Below, piece by piece: positions 1 to 9,677 of a DNA stretch of 37,765 bases. Under the pieces are notes generated by a model. It was not told the DNA's origin. It worked only from the letters and a program-made list of their open reading frames with translations, and made no database searches. Source of the DNA: Opitutaceae bacterium (GTDB taxonomy: Bacteria; Verrucomicrobiota; Verrucomicrobiia; Opitutales; Opitutaceae). The stretch spans positions 1 to 37,765 of the forward strand of contig SYDD01000371.1 in the NCBI GenBank assembly GCA_005786775.1. Reading direction: 5' to 3'. Numbering within the stretch: the stretch's first letter is position 1; every line of letters starts with the position of its first letter. The translations under genes and the position numbers were made by a program.

Positions 1-42
1 ACGTTCGCATCAACCAACTCTCCTTGGCCTTGCTGCACTTGT

Positions 43-432
43 TCAAACGCCCCCTGCCAGAGGTTTTTGAAGGGGGGGCGGCGCGGCGGCGGCCTTCAGG
101 GCGGCCGCCTTGGCCGCGGACGCGGCCTCGCGCTCACGCTCAATATCCTGCCGGCTCTTCACAAAGACGCCAGAGGGAAGGTTGACGCGGGGCGGACCGG
201 ACTCGGGCGCCGGGGCCTCCGCCGGGATGGCCGCGGTCTCGGGAGCGGCAGCCACCGCGACTGGACGGCGCGCTGCGAACTCCTCCCGCAGCGACGCAGC
301 GCTAATCTTGTCCACGGTACTCGAGACCGACTTGACGTCCTGGCCGATGATCCGGCGCTCCTTGAGCAGCGCCATCATCTCCTTATTGTCCAGGCCGAGC
401 TCCTCGGCGAGTTTGTGGATGCGGATGCTCAT
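43..432 (-). CDS. infB: Translation initiation factor IF-2, N-terminal part only (frame ends in TGA at 43-45)
   Basis: N-terminus MSIRIHKLAEELGLDNKEMMALLKERR resembles the IF2_N domain, followed by the usual low-complexity Ala/Pro region; lies directly downstream of nusA on the same strand. Frame closes after 129 aa, just past a C7 tract at 72-78. Confidence 0.8.
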   Translation of the reverse strand: MSIRIHKLAEELGLDNKEMMALLKERRIIGQDVKSVSSTVDKISAASLREEFAARRPVAVAAAPETAAIPAEAPAPESGPPRVNLPSGVFVKSRQDIEREREAASAAKAAALKAAAAPPPLQKPLAGGV

Positions 433-456
433 GCGTTCGGACCTGGACGCTACGGG

Positions 457-1689
457 TTACTGCGCCTGCGCGGCGACGCGCTGAATAACGAGGGCGGCTT
501 CCTCAGGGCTGAAGCCGGAGCCTTCAAGGTCCGCCGACTCCACCCCTTCAAAAAGTTCGAGCGAGACGAAGCCCGCCTTGACGAGTCGGAGGGCGAGGTC
601 CTCGGTCACCCCGAGGCCGGCGACCAGCTTACGTTTCGCATCGCCCTCCGGGTCGGCGCCGACCGCGCGGAATTCTTCGATGTCGATCCGCCAGCCGACC
701 AGACGCGAAGTTAGGCGAGCGTTCTGTCCTTTGCGGCCGATCGCGATGGCCAGGTCGTCGTTGGCGACCCGCAGCAAGATGCGGCGGGACTTCTCGTCGA
801 GGACGATCTCCCGCGGCACCGCGGGCTTCAGGGCCTCGATCACCATTTCCCGCGGATCCGCGTAGAACTTGATAATGTCGATCTTCTCTCCGCCCAGTTC
901 ACGGACGATCGTCTTCACCCGGGCGCCGCGCGCGCCGACACAGGCGCCCACCGGATCGACCTTCGAGTCGGTGCTGGTGACGGCGATCTTCGTCCGGTAA
1001 CCCGGCTCGCGGGCGAAAGCCTCGATCTTGACCGTGCCGTCGGCCACTTCGGTGACCTCGAGTTCGAAGAGACGGCGGACGAAGCGGGGGCTGGCTCGGC
1101 TCAGGACGATCTCGGGCCCGCGCGGCGAACTTTGGATCTCGAGGAGCAGGCAGCGGATGCGCTCGCCCGGTTGGTACTCCTCGCCGGGAACCTGTTCCTT
1201 GGCGGGCATCACCGCCTCCGCCTTGCCCAGATCGATGAAGAGGTCGCTGCGCTCGCGGCGCCGCACCGTGCCGGTGACGATGTTGCCGACCTGGTCCTTG
1301 AAATCGTCGAAGATGCGGTCCTTCTCGAACTGCCGCAGCCGCTGCATCACCGCCTGCCGCGCCGTCTGCGCCGCGATGCGCCCGAGCGAGGAGGGGTCGA
1401 TCGCCTTCTCCAGCACCTCGCCGATGACGGCGCCGGGCTTCAGGGCCTGCGCCTTCTCGACGTGCAGCTCCGTGCGGGGGTTGCTGACCGAGTCGACCAC
1501 CTTGAGCAGGCACCAGGCCTGCAGCTGGCCATTGCGCGGGTTGATGTCGATCCGCAGCTCCTGGCCCGAACTGATGCCCTTCTGGGCGGCCGTCTTCAGG
1601 GCGTTCGCGATCGTCGCGATCATCTCGGCGCGCGGGATGCCCTTTTCCTTTTCCATATACTCAAGGACGGAGAGGATTTCGCTGCTCAT
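457..1689 (-). CDS. nusA: Transcription termination/antitermination protein NusA
   Basis: 410 aa; [23 protein letters not shown] start, S1 and KH-like regions ([47 protein letters not shown]); infB follows. Confidence 0.95.
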   Translation of the reverse strand: MSSEILSVLEYMEKEKGIPRAEMIATIANALKTAAQKGISSGQELRIDINPRNGQLQAWCLLKVVDSVSNPRTELHVEKAQALKPGAVIGEVLEKAIDPSSLGRIAAQTARQAVMQRLRQFEKDRIFDDFKDQVGNIVTGTVRRRERSDLFIDLGKAEAVMPAKEQVPGEEYQPGERIRCLLLEIQSSPRGPEIVLSRASPRFVRRLFELEVTEVADGTVKIEAFAREPGYRTKIAVTSTDSKVDPVGACVGARGARVKTIVRELGGEKIDIIKFYADPREMVIEALKPAVPREIVLDEKSRRILLRVANDDLAIAIGRKGQNARLTSRLVGWRIDIEEFRAVGADPEGDAKRKLVAGLGVTEDLALRLVKAGFVSLELFEGVESADLEGSGFSPEEAALVIQRVAAQAQ

Positions 1690-1717
1690 GGGAGTATGGA
1701 CTTGCGGGAAAGTTGGG

Positions 1718-1747
1718 AAAAAAAAAGCGGGCCGCAGGGCCCACTTT
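1718..1747 (-). terminator. Intrinsic terminator in the nusA leader (attenuator candidate)
   Basis: Minus strand reads AAAGTGGGCC-CTGC-GGCCCGCTTTTTTTTT: stem with one G.U wobble, tetraloop, T9 tract, ending about 28 nt before the nusA ATG. Confidence 0.75.
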
Positions 1748-1798
1748 CCGGAGAGAGAGTGGAGGAGAACCGTGGAGGATTCGGCTCGCCTCCGGGAT

Positions 1799-1804
1799 TG
1801 TCAA
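1799..1804 (-). promoter_or_regulatory. Candidate -35 box (TTGACA) upstream of the nusA leader terminator
   Basis: Perfect TTGACA on the minus strand; -10 match at 17-18 nt spacing is poor. Confidence 0.3.
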
Positions 1805-1916
1805 GCCCGTCGCCCGGCGCGCGTTCGCGAGGGCAAAATCTGCTTGAGCCCGGGATTTTTCGCCGAAACCCTCCACCGCTTCCTCGCGTCTTCTTACCTG
1901 CACCCTTACCTCGCTT

Positions 1917-2726
1917 ATGACCATTGCCCGCCCCGCCCCCAGCCTCGGAGCCCCCGCCCACCGCCCCGGCTTCACGCTGATCGAGCTGCTCACCGTTATC
2001 GCCATCATCGGCATCCTGGCCGCCATCGTCATCCCGACGGTCGGCACGGTGCGTGAGAAGGCCCAGCGCGCGGTCGATGCCAACAACCTCCGCGAGGTCC
2101 TCAAGGCCGCGCAGATCTACGCCGGCGACAATCAGGACCGCCTGCCCGACCCGATCAACATCGCGAACTCGGTGCTCAACGCCCCCCAGCTTGCCTGGAA
2201 GTGGCCCGGGATCCTCGCCAAGAACAACATCCTCACCGATCCGACCTTCTTCTTCTCGAAGAACGACCCGGCCTTCAGCGGCACCTTCCCGACCTTCATC
2301 ATCCAGCCGTCCAACCAGCGCAACACGCTGCACACCTCCTTCACCTCGGGTCGCTCCCCCTCTTGGGAGTTCGTCGGCGGCGTGAAGATGAGCGACCAGG
2401 CAACCACCCCGGTCATCTACACCCGCGGACTTCAGACCAACGGTCTCTGGAGCGAGACTTCCGGCGTCTACAAGGCGACCGGTGGGTACATCGCCTTCCT
2501 CGGCGGGAACATCGCGTTCTACCCGGACACCAACAACCCGTCGCCGTTCGTCTCCAACAACCCGACTTCGACGAGCACCACGCGCCCGAACAACATCCGG
2601 CAGGCGGTGCCCTTCAACGTCACGAACGCCAACCTCAGCGCCCGCATCTACGGCATCCCGCCCGCCTCGGGCGCGGCCGGCATGATCGGCACCGCCGGCG
2701 GCACCACCGCCCAGCGCGGGCCCTGA
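1917..2726 (+). CDS. Prepilin-type N-terminal cleavage/methylation domain protein (type II pseudopilin-like)
   Basis: Motif RPGFTLIELLTVIAIIGILAAIVIPTV near the N-terminus. Confidence 0.9.
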   Translation: MTIARPAPSLGAPAHRPGFTLIELLTVIAIIGILAAIVIPTVGTVREKAQRAVDANNLREVLKAAQIYAGDNQDRLPDPINIANSVLNAPQLAWKWPGILAKNNILTDPTFFFSKNDPAFSGTFPTFIIQPSNQRNTLHTSFTSGRSPSWEFVGGVKMSDQATTPVIYTRGLQTNGLWSETSGVYKATGGYIAFLGGNIAFYPDTNNPSPFVSNNPTSTSTTRPNNIRQAVPFNVTNANLSARIYGIPPASGAAGMIGTAGGTTAQRGP

Positions 2727-2857
2727 GCCCACCTTGGCCGGCCCGGCAATCGCCTCAACCGCGGATCCGGACTGATTTAGGGGTAAAACCCTGCAACTCA
2801 CTCCTCCCGGACTCAGGCAAGAAATCAGCCCGGACCAAGCCGTCTCTACCCACTCGA

Positions 2858-2886
2858 CCCCCGCGGACCGGTTCCGCGGGGGTTTT
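2858..2886 (+). terminator. Intrinsic terminator downstream of the pseudopilin
   Basis: CCCCCGCGG-accggtt-CCGCGGGGG followed by TTTT. Confidence 0.8.
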
Positions 2887-3309
2887 CCTTTTATTACCCA
2901 AAAAATTACCAATCAATAATTAACCGAATCCGGCGGCACCAAGTCACCCTGCCGGAATGGAGCCATCGGGGTCGCGCCTGGACCCGGCGGAAGCTCGAAA
3001 AACCGGCGGATGAGGCGGAAATTGAAGGAGGACTGGAGGCACACTGGAGGCACCCCGATAGCGGGACCGCGGGACCGCAGTCCAGGGATAAAACTAGGGT
3101 CCAGAACCCAGATGCGCCCCCCGCCTCCGATCCGGCCGTCGATGCCCCAGACCGCGTCCGGAGCAATCTTTCCCCGCCGGGCCTCGGCGGCCGCGGGAAC
3201 CCCGCGTCAAGCGGTCGTTATCCGGAATTCGCGCTCTCGGCATCCGCTTGCGGACCAAGGCGTTCTCTGCCTCCTTCGACGCTCCCCGCTTCCCTTGTCG
3301 ACCACGCTG

Positions 3310-5082
3310 ATGACTCCCCCACGCGCTGCCACCGCCGCCGCTCCTCGTCAGGCACCTTCGCCCGTCGTCGGGAGCGTGACTTACGTGGTTGGCCACCGCA
3401 ACCCGGATGCGGACGCGATGTGCTCCGCGATCGCGTACGCCGCGCTGAAGGAGGCCAAGGGCGAGACCGGATTTGTGGCCGCGCGGTGCGGCAACTCTAA
3501 CGCCCGCATCGACACCATCCTCACGCGGTTTCGCGTTCCCCTGCCCCACTACCTCAGCGACGTCTCCCCCCGGGTGCGCGACGTGATGACGAGCGACGTG
3601 GTTCACGTGAACGAGCACGCGACCTGCGCGGAAGCCCTGGAATTGATCGACCGCCACCACGTGAGGATCCTGCCGGTGGCCAGCACGCGGCGCAAGCCGG
3701 TCGGCCTGATCAGCCTCGCGCAGCTGGGCGGCGTGTTTATCCCACGGGTCAGCGAGCCGCGCCTGATGCGGCAGGTGCACAGCTCGCTCGCCGCCATCGC
3801 GCGGGCCCTCAAGGGCCAGGCGATCCATTTGGTCGATGCGGAGCGGGTCGAGGATCTCTTTGTCCGGCTGGGCACGATGGACATCCGTTCTTTCTGGAGC
3901 ATCTCCGTGCGCGAGAGCATTCCGGCCGAGCAATCGATCATCATCGTCGGCGACCGGGGCGACGTGCAGCGACGCGCGATCGACCTCGGGATCCGGGCCT
4001 TGGTGGTCACGAGCGGTCTTCCCATCGAGCCGGAGGTCGAGGCCGCCGCGCGCGAACGGGGCGTCAGCATCATCTCCAGCCCCTACGACTCCGCGACCAC
4101 CGCGTGGGTCGTCCGTACCGCCTCCAGCCTCGAGCGGGTCATCGACCGCAGCTTCCTCACCGTCGACGCGGACACGCGGGTTTCGGACGCCCGCAAGCAA
4201 TTCGGGTTGAGCACCCAGGCCGTGCTGGTGACGGACGATGAGGGCCGCCTCGCGGGTATCCTGACCAAGAGCGACATCCTCAAGCCCGTGCGGACCCGGC
4301 TGGTGCTGGTGGACCACAACGAGCTGACGCAGGCCGTGCCCGGCGCCGATGAGGTCACGATCGTAGAGATCATCGATCACCATCGCCTCGGCAGCCTCAA
4401 CACCGCGCAGCCGATCCTGTTCATCAACGAGCCCGTGGGCTCCACCTGCACCATCGTGGCGGACCTCTTCCGGCGGGATGGGCTGCAACCCTCGCCGTCG
4501 ATCGCGGGGATCATGATGTCCGGGCTGATCTCGGACACCCTGCACCTGCAGGGCCCCACGACCACCGGCAAGGACGCGCTGATGCTGGCGTGGCTGGGGG
4601 AGATCGCGGGGGTCGACTCGAAGCAGCTGGCCGAGGAGATCTTCAACTCCGGCTCGGTGATCCTCGCGCAGACGCCGGACAAAGTCGTGCGCTCGGACTT
4701 CAAGGTGTACGAGGAGGAGGGCGTCCGCTTCTCGGTGTCGCAGGTGGAGGAGCTGGGGTTCGGCAACTTCGAGGGCAACGCGAAGGGGATCGCCCGCGCG
4801 ATGCAGGAGCTGCGCGACGACGAGCGCCTCGCGTTCGCGGCCCTGCTGGTCACCGACATCAACACCCAGAACTCCCTCCTGCTGGTGAAGGGCGAAAACG
4901 CGTTCCTCGAGCGCATCCGCTACGCCCGCCGGGAGCTGGATGACCTGTTCGACCTGCCCGGGGTGGTCAGCCGCAAGAAGCAGCTGATCCCGTACCTCAC
5001 CACCGTGATCAAGGAGATGGCCGCCGAGGGGAGCCTGGCGGCGAGCAAGAGCACCTCGCCGTTCGGCCGGCGCCGCCGCTGA
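3310..5082 (+). CDS. Family II (Mn-dependent) inorganic pyrophosphatase with CBS and DRTGG regulatory insert
   Basis: GHRNPDADAMCSAIAY, IIDHHRLG (DHH), GSTCTIVADLF and C-terminal SRKKQL motifs; CBS-like segments flank a DRTGG-like segment. Start placed at internal ATG 3310 rather than 3010. Confidence 0.88.
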   Translation: MTPPRAATAAAPRQAPSPVVGSVTYVVGHRNPDADAMCSAIAYAALKEAKGETGFVAARCGNSNARIDTILTRFRVPLPHYLSDVSPRVRDVMTSDVVHVNEHATCAEALELIDRHHVRILPVASTRRKPVGLISLAQLGGVFIPRVSEPRLMRQVHSSLAAIARALKGQAIHLVDAERVEDLFVRLGTMDIRSFWSISVRESIPAEQSIIIVGDRGDVQRRAIDLGIRALVVTSGLPIEPEVEAAARERGVSIISSPYDSATTAWVVRTASSLERVIDRSFLTVDADTRVSDARKQFGLSTQAVLVTDDEGRLAGILTKSDILKPVRTRLVLVDHNELTQAVPGADEVTIVEIIDHHRLGSLNTAQPILFINEPVGSTCTIVADLFRRDGLQPSPSIAGIMMSGLISDTLHLQGPTTTGKDALMLAWLGEIAGVDSKQLAEEIFNSGSVILAQTPDKVVRSDFKVYEEEGVRFSVSQVEELGFGNFEGNAKGIARAMQELRDDERLAFAALLVTDINTQNSLLLVKGENAFLERIRYARRELDDLFDLPGVVSRKKQLIPYLTTVIKEMAAEGSLAASKSTSPFGRRRR

Positions 5083-5097
5083 CCGCCGCCCCGCCCG

Positions 5098-6702
5098 ATG
5101 AGCACGAATCCCCCGCTGCCGGCGCCGGGCGCCGCCGACTCCCTGGAGGCCTCGCTGCTGCGGGTGCTGATGGAGACCAGTCCGGACCGGATCTACTTCA
5201 AGGACCGGGAGAGCCGGTTCGTCCGCAACAGCCACGCGCACGCCCTCTCGCTGGGCGCGGCGTCCCCGGAGGAATGCGTCGGCCGGACGGATTTCGATTA
5301 CTTCGCCAAGGAGCACGCGGAGCGGGCGTTTGCCGACGAGCAGGAGATCATCCGCACCGGTCGCCCGGTGATCGCGAAGGTGGAACGCCTCACCCGGCGC
5401 GACGGCACGCAGGGCTGGGCCTCGAGCACGAAGATGCCTTGGCGCGACGCCGCGGGTCGGATCATCGGGACCTTCGGGCTGACGCGGGACATCACAGCCG
5501 CAAAGGAGGCGGAGGAGCGACTGAACGAGGAGCGGATCCTACTGCGCACCATCATCGACCATTTGCCCAGCCGCCTTTACGTTAAGGACACCGCCTCGCG
5601 CTACGTCCTCAACAACCGCGCGCACCTCGCGTCACTCGGGGCGAGTTCACCGGAGGAGGTGCGGGGCCGGACCACGCTGGACTTCTACCCCGGCGAGCGG
5701 GGCCGCCAGGCGCTCGCGGACGACCAGCAGGTGCTCGGCGGCGGCCCGCCGATCATCAACCAGGAGAAGTCGGATTTCGGGCCGGCGGGCGACGTGCATT
5801 GGTCGCTCGTCACCAAGGTGCTGTTGCGGGACGCGCGGGACCAGGTGGTGGGCCTGGTGGGCATCAGCCACGACATCACCCGGCGCAAGCGGGCCGAGGA
5901 GGAGCTGCGGCGGCGGAGCGCGGAAATGGAGGCGGACCTCGTCATGGCGCGCCAGGTGCAGGAGGCGTTCCTGCATCGCGCGCCCCCGTTCTTCCCGGGC
6001 GGGCGGACCCCGGGGCAGAGCGCGCTGCGCTGCAGCCACCTGTACCTGCCGACCACCACGCTGGGCGGGGACTTCTTCACCCTGCTCAAGCTCGGGGAAA
6101 GGCGCTGCGGCCTGCTCCTCTGCGACGTGATGGGCCACGGCGTGCGGGCGGGCCTGCTAACCGCGCTGCTGCGCGGCGTGGTGGAGGAGATGGGGTCCCG
6201 GGCGGGCGAGCCGAAGAACGTGCTGCAGGAGATCAACCGCAGCCTGATGCCGATCGTCGAGCAGACGCGCCAGCCGGTCTTCGCGACCGTGTTCTTCGCG
6301 GTGATCGACCTCGACCGCTGCTCGCTGGCCTACAGCAACGCCGGGCATCCGCCGCCGCTGCTGCGGGCGGCGGGGGGCGAGATCCTGCGGCTGGCGCCGG
6401 CCGATCCGGAGCCGGCGGCGGGCCTGCTCGGGGATTTCGCGTACAGCCGGCACGAGGTGGCTTTCCCGCCCGACAGCACCCTGTTGGCGTACACTGACGG
6501 GGTCTTCGAGGCGGCGAACGCGGCGGGCGAGTTCTTCGGGGTGGATCGCCTGCGGGACACCCTCGCGGGCGCCTCGGCGGGGGCGGTGATCCCGACGGTC
6601 CTCGAGCGGGTGCGGGCCCACTGCGGGCGCAGCGAGTTCGAGGACGACGTGTGCCTCGTGTGCCTCGAGGCGGACTTCGCCGCGCCGGCGGCTCAGGGCT
6701 AG
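5098..6702 (+). CDS. PAS-PAS-PP2C (SpoIIE/RsbU-like) serine phosphatase
   Basis: Two PAS-like repeats (SPDRIYFKDRESRFVRNS; LPSRLYVKDTASRYVLNN), then GGDFFTLLKLG, CDVMGHGVRAGLLTALLRG, NAGHPPPLL, YTDGVFEA. Confidence 0.88.
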   Translation: MSTNPPLPAPGAADSLEASLLRVLMETSPDRIYFKDRESRFVRNSHAHALSLGAASPEECVGRTDFDYFAKEHAERAFADEQEIIRTGRPVIAKVERLTRRDGTQGWASSTKMPWRDAAGRIIGTFGLTRDITAAKEAEERLNEERILLRTIIDHLPSRLYVKDTASRYVLNNRAHLASLGASSPEEVRGRTTLDFYPGERGRQALADDQQVLGGGPPIINQEKSDFGPAGDVHWSLVTKVLLRDARDQVVGLVGISHDITRRKRAEEELRRRSAEMEADLVMARQVQEAFLHRAPPFFPGGRTPGQSALRCSHLYLPTTTLGGDFFTLLKLGERRCGLLLCDVMGHGVRAGLLTALLRGVVEEMGSRAGEPKNVLQEINRSLMPIVEQTRQPVFATVFFAVIDLDRCSLAYSNAGHPPPLLRAAGGEILRLAPADPEPAAGLLGDFAYSRHEVAFPPDSTLLAYTDGVFEAANAAGEFFGVDRLRDTLAGASAGAVIPTVLERVRAHCGRSEFEDDVCLVCLEADFAAPAAQG

Positions 6703-7009
6703 TGCGGCAGGCGGCGCTGCCCTCCCGAGGTCACCGGCGGATTCCCGTTTCCAGCGCGAGGGCGGCGAAGGGTTCCCCAAACCGCGACCGTGGACGCACC
6801 ACCAGATCAAGCCGTTGCCGACCGATCCGAGGGCAGCTCGGCAGTCCCGTCGCAATTGATTAGCGCTTGCCAACCTCGATCGGCCGCCGGAAAAGCTAAC
6901 CTGCCCGGTGCCCGCCCTGCCGCAAACTCCACGGCCCATTCCTCCGGGTTCCGCCTGAGTTCCCCATCCGCCGTTCCGCCTGACATTCCCACGCGCCCGC
7001 TTGACGAGT

Positions 7010-7062
7010 CGTCCTCCGCAGGACGGGCAAGTTTCAGCCATCCCGCATGGGCCGGCTGAAAC
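7010..7062 (+). promoter_or_regulatory. Two tandem inverted repeats in the leader of the TonB receptor
   Basis: CGTCCT-ccgc-AGGACG (7010-7025) and GTTTCAGCC-N14-GGCTGAAAC (7031-7062, perfect 9 bp), 60-110 nt before the ATG. Confidence 0.45.
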
Positions 7063-7122
7063 CGACCGACCTGAGGCGATCCCGCGCTGACCCCGCTTCA
7101 AAACCCACCCAACTGCGCACCC

Positions 7123-9561
7123 ATGAACCACCCAAGCCAACGCTATGCTCCGCTTCCGGCGGGCCTCCTCCTCGCCGGCCTGCTTCCCTTTACCGCCCCC
7201 GCGCAGACCACCCCTGCCCCCGCCGCCGTCGACCGCGCCACCGTCACCGTGACCAAGCCGGAGGCGAAAGAGGAGGTGATCCAGCAGGAAAAGGTGGTCG
7301 TGACCTCGTTCAAGCGGGCCCTTGAGGCGTACAAGGTCCCGATCAACGTCAGCGTCCTGTCGGAGGACGCGCTGCGGGAGTACAACATCACGGACATCAA
7401 GCGGCTGATGGCGGAGAGCGAGGCCATCAACGCACCCCTCAGCGGCGCGCGCTTCGCGGACAATGTGACGGTGCGCGGGCTCAACACGGGGAATGCCAAC
7501 GCCAACAACCTAGAGCAGTTCGTGCGCTCCACCCTGTCCTACTATCTCGATGACACCCCGCTGCCGAATATCGGGTTCCGGATCAAGGATGTGGCGCGCG
7601 CCGAGACCCTGATCGGCCCGCAGGGGACGCTGTACGGCGCGGGGGCGCTGGGCGGCACGATCCGCTACATCAGCAACCAGCCGCGCTTCGGGAAGTTCGA
7701 GGGGCGCATCACAGGCACCGTCTCCGAGACCAAGCACGGCGGCCTTTCGTTTGATGCGGACACCACGATCAACGTGCCGCTCGCCCCGAACCTCGCGCTG
7801 CGGGTCTCGCTCTCCCACCTCGACGAGGCCGGGTTTACCGACCGGGTCGTCTCGCGTCCGTGGGCGCCGACGCCGGCCTGGATCGGCACGCCCAACGCGG
7901 GGCAGCAGCGCTATGCTGAGGATGACTGGCAGAAGGTCACCGGCGGGCGGGCCACGCTCCGCTGGAAGGCCACCCCCAGCCTCACCCTGAGCGTCTCCCA
8001 CGCGGAGCAGGCGCAGGACGCCCACGGTACCTCGGGCACGCAGCTCTTCCCGATCGCGCGGAATCCCGAGCCGGGAGCGCCGACGCCCCTCGCCACCCGC
8101 CAGGTGTTCAATGACCACACCATCATTTCCCCCAACGAGGAATTCGCGGACCGGCGCATCCGGATGGACTCGCTGGATCTCGACTGGGACCTGGGCTTCG
8201 CGCGCCTGGTCTCGTCGACGGGCGGCTACACGGACCGGAAGCTGGGCCAGGCCGACTACACCGCGGCCGGGAACACCTACTACAACTACATCAGTCCGCA
8301 GCTGAACATCAACAACGCCGCCTTCAACGGCCGCCCCGCGTTCATCACCTTTGACAATTACCACCGCGGGCTCGTGCACGAGACGCGGCTGAGCTCGAAG
8401 GACGCTGACGGTCCGGTCAGCTGGATCACCGGGCTGTTCTACACCAAGACCCGGCGCAGCCTGCGCTTCAGCGAGTACGTCCCGGGCCTGGACACCGCCG
8501 GGGCGCGTTTCGTGGTCGCGGACCCGACGCGTCGGAACAACGAGGGCTACCGCGAGAACCTGCAGTCCGACTACCAGGAGCGCGCGCTATTCGGGGAGGC
8601 GAACTTCCGGATCTCCCGCCGGTGGAATGTGACCGCCGGCCTGCGCAGCTTCAGCTACGAGGATGACGGTCTTTCCAACATCCGTGACTACACCGGACCG
8701 ACGAGCCGCCTCACCGAGCGCACCGAGTCCCAGAAGGGCCGGACCTACTTCAAGCTGAACTCCTCCTACCAGTTCTCGGACCAGCTGCTTGGCTATGCCA
8801 CCTTCTCCCAGGGTTACCGGCGCGGCGGGGCGAACGGGTTCCGCGACTACGCGGGTAAGGTCGTCAGTCCGCAGGCCCGCGCCTACGAGCCCGATTCGGT
8901 GGACAACTTCGAGGGCGGACTGAAGGGATACCTCCTGAAGGGTGACCTTTACGTCCAGACGGCGGTCTACGAGATGCGGTGGAAGAACCCTCAGGTGGGC
9001 TTCAGCCAGACGATCGACGACCTCTTCCCGATCAACGGCCTGGTCAACGGGGGCGACATCCGTTCCCGCGGCCTCGAGGCGGCCTTCCGTTACCGGATCA
9101 ACCGCCAGTGGAGTATCAACTACAAGACCTCGACCACGAGCGCGCGATTTATGGAGCGGCGCGTGGTCCCGCTCTACACCGTGCCCAGCGGGGAGGATCT
9201 GGTCACGACCGCAGGGCTCTCCACCTGGGGCGCACCCAAGTGGAAGCACTTCGCCGGTCTGCGCTTCTCGACGCCGCTGCGGGAGGGACTCCAGCTGACG
9301 GCCTCCCTGCGGATGCGCCGCGTGGACAAGCTGCAGTGGAGCAACGCGACCAACAACCTCTACCCGGCCTACACGAAGTACGATGCCAACGTGGGGCTTT
9401 ACCGGGACAAGTGGGACCTCTCGCTGTGGGTGGACAACCTGACGAACAACCGGGCGCTGGTCTCGAACAACGCGGGCACGAGCCAGAGCGGACAGCTGGG
9501 CTCGCGGGCGATCTACCTCCCGCCGATCACGATCGGCACGACGGTGTCCTACCGCTGGTGA
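7123..9561 (+). CDS. TonB-dependent outer membrane receptor
   Basis: Signal peptide, plug-like region (VTVRGLNTGN, RAETLIGPQGTLYGAGALGGTIRYIS), beta-barrel-like repeats and C-terminal aromatic ending TTVSYRW. Confidence 0.92.
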   Translation: MNHPSQRYAPLPAGLLLAGLLPFTAPAQTTPAPAAVDRATVTVTKPEAKEEVIQQEKVVVTSFKRALEAYKVPINVSVLSEDALREYNITDIKRLMAESEAINAPLSGARFADNVTVRGLNTGNANANNLEQFVRSTLSYYLDDTPLPNIGFRIKDVARAETLIGPQGTLYGAGALGGTIRYISNQPRFGKFEGRITGTVSETKHGGLSFDADTTINVPLAPNLALRVSLSHLDEAGFTDRVVSRPWAPTPAWIGTPNAGQQRYAEDDWQKVTGGRATLRWKATPSLTLSVSHAEQAQDAHGTSGTQLFPIARNPEPGAPTPLATRQVFNDHTIISPNEEFADRRIRMDSLDLDWDLGFARLVSSTGGYTDRKLGQADYTAAGNTYYNYISPQLNINNAAFNGRPAFITFDNYHRGLVHETRLSSKDADGPVSWITGLFYTKTRRSLRFSEYVPGLDTAGARFVVADPTRRNNEGYRENLQSDYQERALFGEANFRISRRWNVTAGLRSFSYEDDGLSNIRDYTGPTSRLTERTESQKGRTYFKLNSSYQFSDQLLGYATFSQGYRRGGANGFRDYAGKVVSPQARAYEPDSVDNFEGGLKGYLLKGDLYVQTAVYEMRWKNPQVGFSQTIDDLFPINGLVNGGDIRSRGLEAAFRYRINRQWSINYKTSTTSARFMERRVVPLYTVPSGEDLVTTAGLSTWGAPKWKHFAGLRFSTPLREGLQLTASLRMRRVDKLQWSNATNNLYPAYTKYDANVGLYRDKWDLSLWVDNLTNNRALVSNNAGTSQSGQLGSRAIYLPPITIGTTVSYRW

Positions 9562-9677
9562 GTGCGCAAGAGGACGGCCCGTCCCCGGCAGGGTCGCGGG
9601 CTGGAGCAGGGCAGGCGCGGAGATTGCTTTCCAAGCGACCCGCTTCCAGCAAGACCTGTCCCGAACCCTGCTGCGCC

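Noticed and set aside
72-78. C7 tract in infB as a programmed frameshift site
   Set aside because: No supporting stimulatory element recognised; homopolymer sequencing/assembly error is simpler.
3010-3309. 100-codon N-terminal extension of the pyrophosphatase ORF
   Set aside because: Composition and lack of motifs suggest open-frame read-in; ATG 3310 gives a sensible N-terminus.
3094-5316. 740-aa minus-strand ORF opposite the pyrophosphatase
   Set aside because: Arg/His/Asp-rich shadow frame of a high-GC gene, no recognisable motif; plus strand carries clear family motifs.
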